Below the pieces are notes generated by a model. That model made no database searches. It was not told the DNA's origin and saw only the letters and a list, made by a program, of their open reading frames with translations. A DNA stretch of 39,284 nt, from the IMG/VR virus record IMGVR_UViG_3300032242_002025, positions 1-39,284 of that record, one strand, 5' to 3'. Positions within the stretch are counted from its first letter, which is position 1. Every line of letters begins with the position of its first letter. The translations under genes and the position numbers were made by a program. This DNA comes from a virus. This document shows positions 16,466-22,290 of the stretch, in pieces.

Positions 16466-16663
16466 ATGAAAGTGTACGCACGGATTGTGACCCTGGCCGA
16501 TAACGGCGCTCATAGCGAGGAGCTTGGAGACATAGAGGGTGCGGTCGAAGCTGTCGGGCCTGAGCTGGCTAGGAGACTTGCCAAGTGGATGCAGAAGGCG
16601 GACAAGGATCCCGAAAGAGGTGACGCGCCAGCGACGATCGAGATCACGATAAACGAGGTCTGA
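16466..16663 (+). CDS. Hypothetical small protein
   Basis: This 65-aa protein starts MKVYARIVTLADNG, with strand-helix-helix-strand character and a basic amphipathic helix (ARRLAKWMQKADKD). The start is the ATG behind GAGAAAGGAAGTAGTA. It is the last gene before an internal promoter. A run of seven T follows the stop by about 8 bp, but I see no good stem, so I do not call a terminator. Confidence 0.65.
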   Translation: MKVYARIVTLADNGAHSEELGDIEGAVEAVGPELARRLAKWMQKADKDPERGDAPATIEITINEV

Positions 16664-16686
16664 GCTTGGGTTTTTTTAGCCTACGA

Positions 16687-16726
16687 TGTCAAGCAGGTTG
16701 ACATAGGGGTAGGCAGTCTGTAGTCT
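16687..16726 (+). promoter_or_regulatory. Internal promoter with an overlapping inverted repeat
   Basis: TTGACA (16698-16703), a 17-bp spacer and TAGTCT (16721-16726) form a good sigma70-type promoter. TGTCAA at 16687-16692 makes an inverted repeat with the -35 (TGTCAA-N5-TTGACA), a likely operator. Transcription would start about 30 bases before the next gene's ribosome-binding site. Confidence 0.7.
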
Positions 16727-16763
16727 GATAGGCGTTAGGTGTCCAAAGAGAAAGGTGAAGCGG

Positions 16764-17015
16764 ATGACGGGTGGAGTTTCTAACGGGAGCGTGAGCGAGT
16801 TCACGGGGGCTTTCCTCTTCTACGGGGGAGGGGTAATCGTCGTGTACGCGGCCCTCTCACGCTTTAGGAGGTACTTGCCGGCGCGGGTGCGATCAACGCT
16901 AGGTCTCTGGGCCTGGGGCGATCCGGTCGAGTGTTACTGCGGTAGCGAGGCGCTGTTTGACACCTTCTGCCCTTCGTGCGGCGAGCTTGTAGGAGGTGAG
17001 GGGCTTGAGGCCTAA
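16764..17015 (+). CDS. Small membrane protein with a zinc ribbon
   Basis: This 83-aa protein has a hydrophobic segment at about residues 16-33 (AFLFYGGGVIVVYAAL), a basic stretch, and a C-terminal zinc ribbon with CYCG and CPSCG. The start is the ATG behind AGAGAAAGGTGAAGCGG. This zinc-ribbon-plus-helix layout resembles small zinc-ribbon membrane proteins of bacteria; the function is unknown. Its end overlaps the next gene. Confidence 0.68.
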   Translation: MTGGVSNGSVSEFTGAFLFYGGGVIVVYAALSRFRRYLPARVRSTLGLWAWGDPVECYCGSEALFDTFCPSCGELVGGEGLEA

Positions 17016-17535
17016 GACATCGGGACTTGGAGCACTAGCGAAAGTCGAGTGTGAGCGGTGCGGTAATCACGTCCGAAAGACAATCGCGCAACTCCGGGAT
17101 CACGGGACGGATTACTGTCGGCCTTGCTCCGATGAGCTTGGGCGGATGGTCGAGATGGTCTGTCCGGATCCCGAAGCGGCGCGGATCACTCCTGACGGGA
17201 GGGCGAGAGAAGCGCTGATCGAGGCGGACCTCTTGAACCGGAGCCTGGAGAATCTTCTGTCTAAGGAAAGGCGCTCGCTGTTCCCACAACTCAGATGTTT
17301 GTCTTGCAATCTTCTCCAGACAGCGGATCACTCTCGTGAGTTGATTCTCCACCACCAGGTTTCGACGGGTGAAACTTACGAGTTCGGGCTACTGACATTC
17401 TTGGCCGGCTCCGATTGTGCCACTGACGCCCGAATCTATGAGGTCGAAGGTTGCCCGGAGTGTGGCGGGGATCGCTTCGACAGTGTCAAGAAGAGAGGTC
17501 GCAAGGTTGTCGAGGAGGAGGTGGTGCCGTTCTGA
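17005..17535 (+). CDS. Multi-zinc-ribbon protein
   Basis: This 176-aa protein has three Cys clusters: CERCGNH with CRPC (about 10-35), CLSC (about 93-96) and CPECGGD (about 151-157), pointing to two zinc ribbons joined by a helical linker. The TTG at 17005 lies eight bases after AGGAGG and is preferred to the GTG at 16996, which touches that site. It overlaps the previous gene by 11 bp. Zinc-ribbon proteins often bind nucleic acid or RNA polymerase; here the role is unknown. The C-terminus is acidic (VVEEEVVPF). Confidence 0.68.
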   Translation: MRPKTSGLGALAKVECERCGNHVRKTIAQLRDHGTDYCRPCSDELGRMVEMVCPDPEAARITPDGRAREALIEADLLNRSLENLLSKERRSLFPQLRCLSCNLLQTADHSRELILHHQVSTGETYEFGLLTFLAGSDCATDARIYEVEGCPECGGDRFDSVKKRGRKVVEEEVVPF

Positions 17536-17708
17536 TTAGCGAGGAACTAGCTGTCGAGGTCGGCTTAGTCGAAGGGCGCTGGGTTGTCCAGGCGTCGTTG
17601 GGTTCCGGTCAGACAATCGTAAGCTCGGCTGAAACTCTGCCGGCGGCGCTGTTTAGCGTCGGAATGGAGCTTCAGGAGTACCTTCAGGACGATTCTAAAG
17701 CGTTCTAA
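17532..17708 (+). CDS. Hypothetical small protein, uncertain start
   Basis: The frame reads ISEELAVEVGLVEGRWVVQA onward to QDDSKAF, a plausible beta-beta-alpha protein of about 58 aa. No ATG, GTG or TTG lies near the end of the previous gene. A CTG at 17532, making a CTGA overlap behind GAGGAGGAGG, fits the spacing best. Longer versions starting at 17451 or 17460 would overlap the previous gene by 75-85 bp. Confidence 0.5.
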   Translation: MISEELAVEVGLVEGRWVVQASLGSGQTIVSSAETLPAALFSVGMELQEYLQDDSKAF

Positions 17709-17721
17709 GGCCTGTCTAGGA

Positions 17722-17737
17722 CTTACCGAGGGGTAAG
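17722..17737 (+). other. Intergenic hairpin CTTACC/GGTAAG
   Basis: A 6-bp stem CTTACC (17722-17727)/GGTAAG (17732-17737) lies between two early genes. It is unrelated in sequence to the four repeated elements but in the equivalent place before a GAGGAAGGATTAGG ribosome-binding site. There is no T-run. Confidence 0.5.
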
Positions 17738-17765
17738 GGTAGGGGTAAAACGAGGAAGGATTAGG

Positions 17766-17969
17766 ATGAGGCGGTTCACGTTGGCGCAGGAGTTAGTTCG
17801 ATGTAGAAGGATCGACGGCAGTCGAGCCGTAATCGGTGTCGGAACAGTCCATAACTTCCCTCACCTGGTGAGCTTGGAAGTTGGAGAAGTGAGCTGTATG
17901 TTGAGAGCGGCTGACGCTGAGAAGTTGGCGGTCATATTGGTAAAAGCAGGAATGAGAAAGGAGCTTTAG
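17766..17969 (+). CDS. Hypothetical small protein
   Basis: This 67-aa protein starts MRRFTLAQELVRCRRIDG, basic at the N-terminus, then beta strands and a C-terminal helix (ADAEKLAVILVKAG). It has a good ribosome-binding site, GAGGAAGGATTAGGATG. It is separated by two bases from the next gene. No family is recognised. Confidence 0.65.
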   Translation: MRRFTLAQELVRCRRIDGSRAVIGVGTVHNFPHLVSLEVGEVSCMLRAADAEKLAVILVKAGMRKEL

Positions 17970-17971
17970 GA

Positions 17972-18208
17972 ATGTTTGAGGTCAAGACTGTAAGGAATGG
18001 CGGAGGAATCAAGTCGGTGGAAACTTGGGATAACGCAAACGACTGGATTACAGCCGTTCGAGAATCCTACCCCGATGACCAGTGCTGGGCTCCGCTGGAG
18101 GAAAGGCTTGAAGCTGGAGATTACCCAAGCACTGAGGACTGGGTTTACGTTGCGATCGAGATTGTGGAGTCTGCCCAGGCGGTGACGATCAGTGCCTGCG
18201 AAAGCTGA
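17972..18208 (+). CDS. Hypothetical acidic small protein
   Basis: This 78-aa protein is acidic and Trp-rich (ETWDNANDWITAV, DDQCWAPLEERL, STEDWVYVAIEIVE). It starts behind GAGAAAGGAGCTTTAGGA. A short acidic protein of this kind could act as a DNA mimic or enzyme inhibitor, but that is a guess from charge only. Its end overlaps the next start by 17 bp. Confidence 0.65.
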   Translation: MFEVKTVRNGGGIKSVETWDNANDWITAVRESYPDDQCWAPLEERLEAGDYPSTEDWVYVAIEIVESAQAVTISACES

Positions 18209-18395
18209 AGCCTTCGACAGAATCCGAGCGATGGGGGCGGAGCGGCAAGCTGCCCTTTCCCTGGCCGAACAGCGGATTGAGATGATGATCCAGCTAGTGC
18301 CGGCGGCCCGTGACGAGGGCTACAGCCTGGAGCAGATTGCTGAAGCAGTCGGGATTAGCCGACAGCAACTCTGGAGCCGTCTCAAGAACGCCTGA
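18192..18395 (+). CDS. Small HTH protein, last gene of the early-right operon
   Basis: This 67-aa protein starts at a GTG within the previous gene. Residues about 42-65 form a clear helix-turn-helix (YSLEQIAEAVGISRQQLWSRL), preceded by two helices. It is likely a DNA-binding regulator. Its 3' end overlaps the convergent holin gene by 14 bp, and no terminator is visible between the two convergent operons. Confidence 0.68.
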   Translation: MPAKAEAFDRIRAMGAERQAALSLAEQRIEMMIQLVPAARDEGYSLEQIAEAVGISRQQLWSRLKNA

Positions 18396-18552
18396 CGGAA
18401 TGGACAAGCAATCCGGTGATGAGCGGCAAGATTGAGGCGATGAGAGCTTGGATTGTGTCGAGCTTGTCCGGGCCGATGACCCCGAACACGACGAGTCCTG
18501 AAAGGACGGTGCCGGCGGCGGCCTGAAGCCACGAGGTGAGCTTAGGGTTCAC
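18382..18552 (-). CDS. Holin
   Basis: This gene encodes 56 aa from a GTG that makes a GTGA overlap with the lysozyme stop. The product has two hydrophobic segments (about 11-27, AAAGTVLSGLVVFGVIG, and about 34-50, IQALIASILPLITGLLV) with a charged turn (PDKLD) and a basic tail (HSVRRS). This is the profile of a small two-helix holin that opens the membrane for the endolysin. Its position directly after two cell-wall hydrolases supports the call. It is the last gene of the leftward early block. Confidence 0.75.
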   Translation of the reverse strand: MNPKLTSWLQAAAGTVLSGLVVFGVIGPDKLDTIQALIASILPLITGLLVHSVRRS

Positions 18553-19220
18553 TGAATCTCCGTTGAGTAGTTGGCTGTTTGGTAAAGGCGGGCCTCTGCT
18601 TTACGTCTCCTCACGAGGCCGGGCAGGGGTCCGTTTGCTCCGTTGACGTAGACCTGGAAGGCGTTAGCTATCTCCTTATCAGTGCCGAAACGCAGGGCGT
18701 GGCCGAGGGTGCGATCGACATTGAGGATTCCAGGGCCGAGGTTGTAGACAGCAGAAACAAGGGCGTCGAACTGATGCTGAAGGAGTCGCTTGTTGAGCTT
18801 GCTGACGTATGGCGCGTAGTGCTTGTCGAGGTCGGACTTCAGGAGCTCGGTTGCCTGCTGGACAGTGATCGCAGGAGTGTTAGGTCCGACGTTCTCAATA
18901 TGCCCGTAGCCGATTGTCCAGACACCGGGAGGGTCAAAGGAGTTGTGAACGGGCTTCAGGTCGCAACCCTCAAAGTCCTTTATGAAGTCAACACCTTTAG
19001 AGCTGATGCCCGTTGGGGCTTTCCAAGCGAGGAGCTGCCAGACTTTCTGATCGGCGATGCCTGTTGGCGCGAGGCCGTGGTTCTTCTGGAGCTTTCTGAC
19101 TTGCCTTGCAAGGAGCCAGCCGTAGGTAGGGTCCATTGGCAGAGGCTTGGGCCAATACCCCTTCAGTCGCAGAGACTCCTTGAGCCTGACGACATCGGCG
19201 TTGTAGTCACCTTGCTTCAA
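18549..19220 (-). CDS. Endolysin: peptidoglycan-binding domain plus GH24 lysozyme
   Basis: From a TTG at 19220 that overlaps the peptidase stop (TTGA), the product is 223 aa. Residues 1-64 form a PG_binding_1 domain (DYNADVVRLKESLRLKGYW to IADQKVWQLL). Residues about 72-215 form a GH24 muramidase with the E/D/T triad visible: E84 in FIKDFEG, D96 and T102 in the stretch DPPGVWTIGYGH. It cleaves the glycan strand. The frame stays open further upstream, to 19517, inside the peptidase gene, and includes a signal-peptide-like segment; see findings. Confidence 0.85.
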   Translation of the reverse strand: MKQGDYNADVVRLKESLRLKGYWPKPLPMDPTYGWLLARQVRKLQKNHGLAPTGIADQKVWQLLAWKAPTGISSKGVDFIKDFEGCDLKPVHNSFDPPGVWTIGYGHIENVGPNTPAITVQQATELLKSDLDKHYAPYVSKLNKRLLQHQFDALVSAVYNLGPGILNVDRTLGHALRFGTDKEIANAFQVYVNGANGPLPGLVRRRKAEARLYQTANYSTEIQ

Positions 19221-19582
19221 GGTGCGATTCCAATATGGACGTGATTTGTATGCGAGGCCCAGGTGGCCGGACCCCAATAACTGCTTGGGACGTTCTGGCC
19301 GTTCTTGACTGACAGACTCTTGAACCCGCCGTTGTAGATCCCCTCTGTCAGTTGCTTGCGCATACCCCGGTGAAGCCGCAAGTACCACGAGAAGGCAGCC
19401 ATACGGGACGAGGGGCCAAAGGCGTCGAAGGCGCAACCCTCTCCGTTTGGGAAGGTCTGATAGTGCAGCGAGCCAGGGGCGTGAGTTCCCACCGAACCGT
19501 GTCCCTGCCACTGCCAAACCGTGAGCCCAAACCGTCCTGCGATTCGGGCGAGAGCTTCAAGTGTCTTCTGCTGTTGACTCAT
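19217..19582 (-). CDS. M15/LAS-type peptidoglycan peptidase
   Basis: This 121-aa protein carries zinc ligands of the D-Ala-D-Ala carboxypeptidase/LAS type: H40 in GSLHYQ, D53 in GCAFDAFG, and the C-terminal HTNHVHIGI (H114 and H116). It is near the minimal size for the fold. It should cut peptide bonds in peptidoglycan and work with the GH24 enzyme encoded right after it. It starts at an ATG behind AAAGGACAAAG. Two lytic enzymes from one cassette, glycosidase plus peptidase, is a less common arrangement than a single endolysin. Confidence 0.8.
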   Translation of the reverse strand: MSQQQKTLEALARIAGRFGLTVWQWQGHGSVGTHAPGSLHYQTFPNGEGCAFDAFGPSSRMAAFSWYLRLHRGMRKQLTEGIYNGGFKSLSVKNGQNVPSSYWGPATWASHTNHVHIGIAP

Positions 19583-19748
19583 CTTTGTCCTTTGCCGGCG
19601 CGAATAGATCGACGTCGATCATCCGAATGTGTTTACCGTTGATGTCTTGGATCACCTCGTCGTTGGCAGCGGCTTCTTCAACGAAGGTCGAGTGGATCTT
19701 GATTTTGGTTTCAGTGCCGTCGGATAAACGCACCCAGGTGAGGCTCAA
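19557..19748 (-). CDS. Hypothetical small protein
   Basis: This 63-aa protein starts at a TTG behind GAGGAAGTCGC that overlaps the previous stop. The sequence is beta-strand rich at the N-terminus (TWVRLSDGTETKIKI), with an acidic C-terminus. It overlaps the peptidase start by 26 bp. No family is recognised. Confidence 0.55.
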   Translation of the reverse strand: MSLTWVRLSDGTETKIKIHSTFVEEAAANDEVIQDINGKHIRMIDVDLFAPAKDKDESTAEDT

Positions 19749-19963
19749 GCGACTTCCTCAATCCAGCGGGTAGCGTTGGAGCGAAGGGTCATAAACTCTT
19801 TGATCGAGTCTGAGAACTCCTGTTCCTCATTCCTCCGAAGGTGATAGAGGGTCTTGAGAATCTTGTCCACGGACTCCTCGAGGACTGCTTCTAAAACGAT
19901 CCGCACGTCTCCCTCCGGTAGTGCGAATGTAGGCTCGCTCCAGTCCGATGAGTCCAGCGACAT
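19745..19963 (-). CDS. Hypothetical acidic helical protein
   Basis: This 72-aa protein starts at an ATG behind GAGGAGCAAAGTT. It is acidic and helical (IVLEAVLEESVDKILKTLY). It overlaps the HNH gene by 137 bp in another frame. Both frames look protein-like, so both are kept. The function is unknown. Confidence 0.55.
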   Translation of the reverse strand: MSLDSSDWSEPTFALPEGDVRIVLEAVLEESVDKILKTLYHLRRNEEQEFSDSIKEFMTLRSNATRWIEEVA

Positions 19964-20237
19964 AACTTTGCTCCTCAAGTGAAAGAACGCCGAGAATCGA
20001 AAGGGTTTCCCCGGTCCTTACATCGGCACGGTCATAGGCCCAGTGACAGGGATCGCAGAGCGGGACCATGTTTCGGGGATCTTCGCCGGCACCAGGGCGG
20101 ACCTGCGAGCGGGCGATAATATGCGCAGACTGAAGACCCTCGGTGGTGCCGCAGTAACGGCACTTACCCTCCTCAATCTTCTTGGCCGTAAAAGCCTTCC
20201 AGTCACGCTTCAAGTTTACGGCCCCACGGTCCACCAC
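19827..20237 (-). CDS. HNH endonuclease
   Basis: This 136-aa protein has an HNH nuclease core: CRYCGT, SAHIIARSQ (first His), PRNMVPLCDPCHWAYD (Asn and last His, with the zinc CxxC pairs CRYC/CDPC). HNH proteins of this size in phages act in DNA packaging with the terminase or as free-standing nucleases. It lies far from terL but near attP and lysis genes. GTG start with a weak ribosome-binding site. The last 45 residues are encoded by DNA that also encodes the next gene. Confidence 0.8.
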   Translation of the reverse strand: MVDRGAVNLKRDWKAFTAKKIEEGKCRYCGTTEGLQSAHIIARSQVRPGAGEDPRNMVPLCDPCHWAYDRADVRTGETLSILGVLSLEEQSYVAGLIGLERAYIRTTGGRRADRFRSSPRGVRGQDSQDPLSPSEE

Positions 20238-20351
20238 AGGAGGGGGGAGTAGATGGAACTTGCGAGGCCGGTTGGACGTGAGCCCAACTCTGTTGCAGCG
20301 GCCCGAAAAAGGGTAGGTGAGACCGCTGGCGTTGGGACAGTTTATAGCACC

Positions 20352-20843
20352 TCACGCGGACAGAACTTTTGACTGAGACAATCTGCCCACCGTGCTCTTG
20401 CTGACACCAAACTTTATTGCCACCTCACGAATGGACTGATCCTTGTCGAGCGCGGCTCTGATCTTGTCTCGGATCTCCTGCTTGATCTCCCCGACCCTTA
20501 CGGGTGAGACTCCGTAGATTTGAGCCACAATGAACGGCGAGCGCCTGTCCCTGGCTATGGCTACCTCCCACTCCAAAGTGTTCGGATAGAGGTCGGGCAT
20601 TGGCGAGTACCTGAGCTTCTGAACCGCCTCCTCGACTCTCCAGATCACCTTCAGCTTGTCGCCGGCAGTCCTAGCCCTGATGTAATCCCGACGCAAGAGC
20701 TCGACCTGGGATCCGTAAGACATCGGGGTAGTGAGGCGGTCGCCACCCTTGACGTGATCCCGATCGAAGGCCACGGCTGGACCCTCTGCGCAGAAGGACA
20801 ACTTCAGGAAGTGTTTACGGGCGAGCTCGTCAAGACTTCTCAC
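20352..20843 (-). CDS. Helix-turn-helix DNA-binding protein
   Basis: This 163-aa protein has two HTH-like segments in the C-terminal half: SPFIVAQIYGVSPVRVGEI (about 102-120) and SIREVAIKFGVSKSTVGRL (about 137-155). The second is a typical recognition-helix pattern. The N-terminus has an aromatic/charged region. It could be a late regulator or a terminase-small-like protein; the TerS-like gene near 30.4 kb is a better small-terminase candidate. Confidence 0.68.
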   Translation of the reverse strand: MRSLDELARKHFLKLSFCAEGPAVAFDRDHVKGGDRLTTPMSYGSQVELLRRDYIRARTAGDKLKVIWRVEEAVQKLRYSPMPDLYPNTLEWEVAIARDRRSPFIVAQIYGVSPVRVGEIKQEIRDKIRAALDKDQSIREVAIKFGVSKSTVGRLSQSKVLSA

Positions 20844-21063
20844 GGATAGCCTCCCGGTAGTCGCGCTTCAGGGACTCAAGCTCCCGCTCAAGATCGGCCT
20901 TCGTGCTCAGAACAACGGCAAGCTCTTCACGCTTTGCGGCAAGCTGTTCAGACTTAGTGGCGAGCTCTCCTTCCAAGGCTTCAGCCCTGGCAACGGCCAT
21001 CAGAAACTTGGAGACCGGGCCGAGGTGATCCATCCCGTACAAATCCCGTACACCTTCAGTCAT
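20830..21063 (-). CDS. Small coiled-coil protein, start inside the attP left arm
   Basis: This 77-aa protein has a coiled coil from about residue 24 to 75 (ALEGELATKSEQLAAKREEL). Its first residues (VRDLYGM) are coded by the tandem ATCCCGTACA repeats that look like integrase arm sites. A start at 21033 (MDHLGP) would avoid them. The end overlaps the next gene. Coding is supported by the long regular heptad pattern. Confidence 0.55.
   Translation of the reverse strand: MTEGVRDLYGMDHLGPVSKFLMAVARAEALEGELATKSEQLAAKREELAVVLSTKADLERELESLKRDYREAIREKS
21032..21052 (+). repeat. attP left-arm tandem repeat (ATCCCGTACA x2)
   Basis: Two copies of ATCCCGTACA begin at 21032 and 21043, 11 bp apart (one helical turn), about 113 bp left of the tRNA core. 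A matching pair lies right of the core. Paired direct repeats like this are typical arm-type binding sites of tyrosine integrases. Confidence 0.75.
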
Positions 21064-21286
21064 AAAGACGCCCAGAAATACCTAGTACTGAGAGCCCTAC
21101 GGACATCAGCATCAGCCCTAGAACAAAGGTGATCCGGCTAATCAGCCACTTGCCAGCCACCACAATGGTAAGGAAGGGGTCACCGGTTCGAGTCCGGTGG
21201 AGGGCTTTACCTGCAAACGCTGGGAATCGGGATGACCCCCTAAGCGCCCCGAACACCCTCATCCCGTACAGATCCCGTACATTCAC
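21056..21286 (-). CDS. ORF spanning attP; membrane C-terminus; coding uncertain
   Basis: An open frame of 76 codons starts at a GTG that makes a GTGA overlap with the previous gene. Residues 1-9 come from the right-arm repeats, residues about 27-41 (HRTRTGDPFLTIV) are the antisense reading of a tRNA T-arm, and residues about 42-70 form a membrane helix (WLISRITFVLGLMLMSVGLSVLGIS). Either a real gene contains the attachment site, or the frame is open by chance with a smaller membrane peptide at its end. Integration would cut it in two. Confidence 0.4.
   Translation of the reverse strand: MNVRDLYGMRVFGALRGSSRFPAFAGKALHRTRTGDPFLTIVVAGKWLISRITFVLGLMLMSVGLSVLGISGRLYD
21166..21206 (+). other. attP: attP core: 3' half of tRNA-Thr(GGT)
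   Basis: The plus strand reads as tRNA positions 33-73: T33, anticodon GGT, AA, a 3' anticodon stem strand GGAAG, variable loop GGGTC, a perfect T-arm ACCGG-TTCGAGT-CCGGT, acceptor strand GGAGGGC and discriminator T. The 5' half is absent: the bases before (CCACCACAA) cannot pair with the anticodon stem, and there is no D-arm. A 3' tRNA half next to an integrase region is the classic attP core. It predicts a host tRNA-Thr gene beginning GCCCTCC. Confidence 0.88.
21261..21281 (+). repeat. attP right-arm tandem repeat (ATCCCGTACA x2)
   Basis: Two copies of ATCCCGTACA begin at 21261 and 21272, again 11 bp apart, about 54 bp right of the core. With the left pair they delimit a 250-bp attP, close to the size of the lambda and L5 attP sites. 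Confidence 0.75.
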
Positions 21287-21426
21287 GGCTTAGATCCCTT
21301 CTTTGGCTTGACTGGTTTTTTCCTCCAACCGCATTGGCAACGCTCGCTGTAGACGCCTTCTGCTGGATCGCCATCTCGATACTCGGCTCGGTGGCCGCAG
21401 GGAAGACGTTGGCTGGAATAGCTCAC
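21283..21426 (-). CDS. 47-aa putative zinc-binding protein
   Basis: The product begins MSYSSQRLPCGHRAEYRDGD; a CxH pair (CGH) and a CxC pair (CQCGW) could form a compact zinc site, followed by a basic tail (KKPVKPKKGSKP). The GTG start overlaps the upstream stop and its own stop overlaps the next start, both as GTGA. Function unknown. Confidence 0.65.
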   Translation of the reverse strand: MSYSSQRLPCGHRAEYRDGDPAEGVYSERCQCGWRKKPVKPKKGSKP

Positions 21427-21653
21427 TCTGATTCCCCCATCAGGGCGGACTCGTTCATAGCCAAAGCCAGCATCCTCAGAAGGTGGGGGAGTTCTTCGCC
21501 CTCGTCGAATCCGAAGGTCAAGACGAGATCACCCGTGTCCATCCACGTCACCTCATACTCGCCCTGCAACACGAGGCGATACATCTGATCCTGGCCAACG
21601 CCGACATCGGCTCTCCAGCTAAACGTCTCCACGGATACGTCATTACTCATCAT
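21423..21653 (-). CDS. Hypothetical protein
   Basis: This 76-aa protein has alternating beta strands (MYRLVLQGEYEVTWMDTGDLVLTF) and a helical, acidic C-terminus. The ATG overlaps the previous stop as ATGA. No family is recognised. Confidence 0.6.
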   Translation of the reverse strand: MMSNDVSVETFSWRADVGVGQDQMYRLVLQGEYEVTWMDTGDLVLTFGFDEGEELPHLLRMLALAMNESALMGESE

Positions 21654-21919
21654 TGGTCGCGCTCCGGGTCGTACTTCGGTGGGATTGGCCCACTCATAAA
21701 CGACGGGTGCATAGTCCTGGCGACGGGCTTGAGGTTGAAATCGCCATTGTCATCGCACCAAGAGCGCCACATGAACTCCGGTTGGCCGTAGCGTTGAGCA
21801 AGCCAGAGCGCAGCGTCCCACCTGACAAGGAATGAAGTCACCTTGTGACCCGCCCGAGTCCGAAACCTCCGGTCACGCAGCTCACTGATTGACCTCGACG
21901 ATCTCAGCGGGCTTGACAA
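21650..21919 (-). CDS. Hypothetical basic protein
   Basis: This 89-aa frame starts at a TTG; the first about 25 residues are very basic and partly overlap the previous gene. The middle contains SFLVRWDAALWLAQRYGQPE and a PIPPKYDPERDQ end. A later GTG (residue 27) is possible. No family is recognised. Confidence 0.5.
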   Translation of the reverse strand: MSSPLRSSRSISELRDRRFRTRAGHKVTSFLVRWDAALWLAQRYGQPEFMWRSWCDDNGDFNLKPVARTMHPSFMSGPIPPKYDPERDQ

Positions 21920-22055
21920 GCGACGCTGCCAACCTCTCAGCCTCAGCTCGAGTCAATCCGCTGCCTTCGTAAACAGGTACAAGATTGCGTACCACCATCC
22001 AGCGGGTGCCGTCGTCCTTCGGTCCCTTCTCTTTGCGGGCTATCTTCTTAGCCAA
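21882..22055 (-). CDS. 57-aa hypothetical protein
   Basis: The product begins MAKKIARKEKGPKDDGTRWM and has a helical segment GLTRAEAERLAASLVKPAEIVEV. The TTG start lies three bases before the previous stop. Its basic N-terminus and compact size suggest a small nucleic-acid-binding or regulatory protein, without proof. Confidence 0.55.
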   Translation of the reverse strand: MAKKIARKEKGPKDDGTRWMVVRNLVPVYEGSGLTRAEAERLAASLVKPAEIVEVNQ

Positions 22056-22290
22056 GGTCTGTGTCTTTCACTTCGGCAATCACGCCCTCAACCTCAACTT
22101 GCAGATCCCTCAACAACCCCCGAAAACCCTTCAAGTCAATTCCGTCCGTTCGGAAGGTGAGCTCATTGCCCTCAAGCTCCATCTCCAGGGATGAAAAAGC
22201 GGGTGGCTGCACCGAAATCTCAACCACAAGGTCACTCTCATCGGCGGAACAAGCGAAGTTGATTCTCGTAATCGACTGCGTATAAGGCAT
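22048..22290 (-). CDS. Hypothetical beta-rich protein next to the integrase
   Basis: This 80-aa protein has beta strands (SITRINFACSADESDLVVEIS, NELTFRTDGIDLKG). The ATG shares one base with the integrase stop (TGATG). No HTH is seen, so it is not an obvious excisionase. Confidence 0.6.
   Translation of the reverse strand: MPYTQSITRINFACSADESDLVVEISVQPPAFSSLEMELEGNELTFRTDGIDLKGFRGLLRDLQVEVEGVIAEVKDTDLG

Noticed and set aside
16672-16678. Terminator at a run of seven T
   Set aside because: No convincing stem precedes the run, so it is noted only as part of the promoter leader.
18320-18532. 70-codon minus-strand Arg/His-rich frame
   Set aside because: It is another frame over the holin gene; the 56-aa holin with two membrane segments explains the region.
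18579-19244. 221-codon plus-strand open frame
   Set aside because: Antisense to the clearly functional lysozyme gene; no start signal.
20253-20372. 39-codon plus-strand ORF behind a strong AGGAGGGGGGAGTAG site
   Set aside because: It lies in a leftward operon, overlaps the end of the HTH gene antisense, and its product shows no protein-like pattern. The purine run is more likely chance.
21166-21206. A complete, functional tRNA gene
   Set aside because: Only positions 33-73 are present; the D-arm and the 5' strands of acceptor and anticodon stems are missing. It is an attP core.
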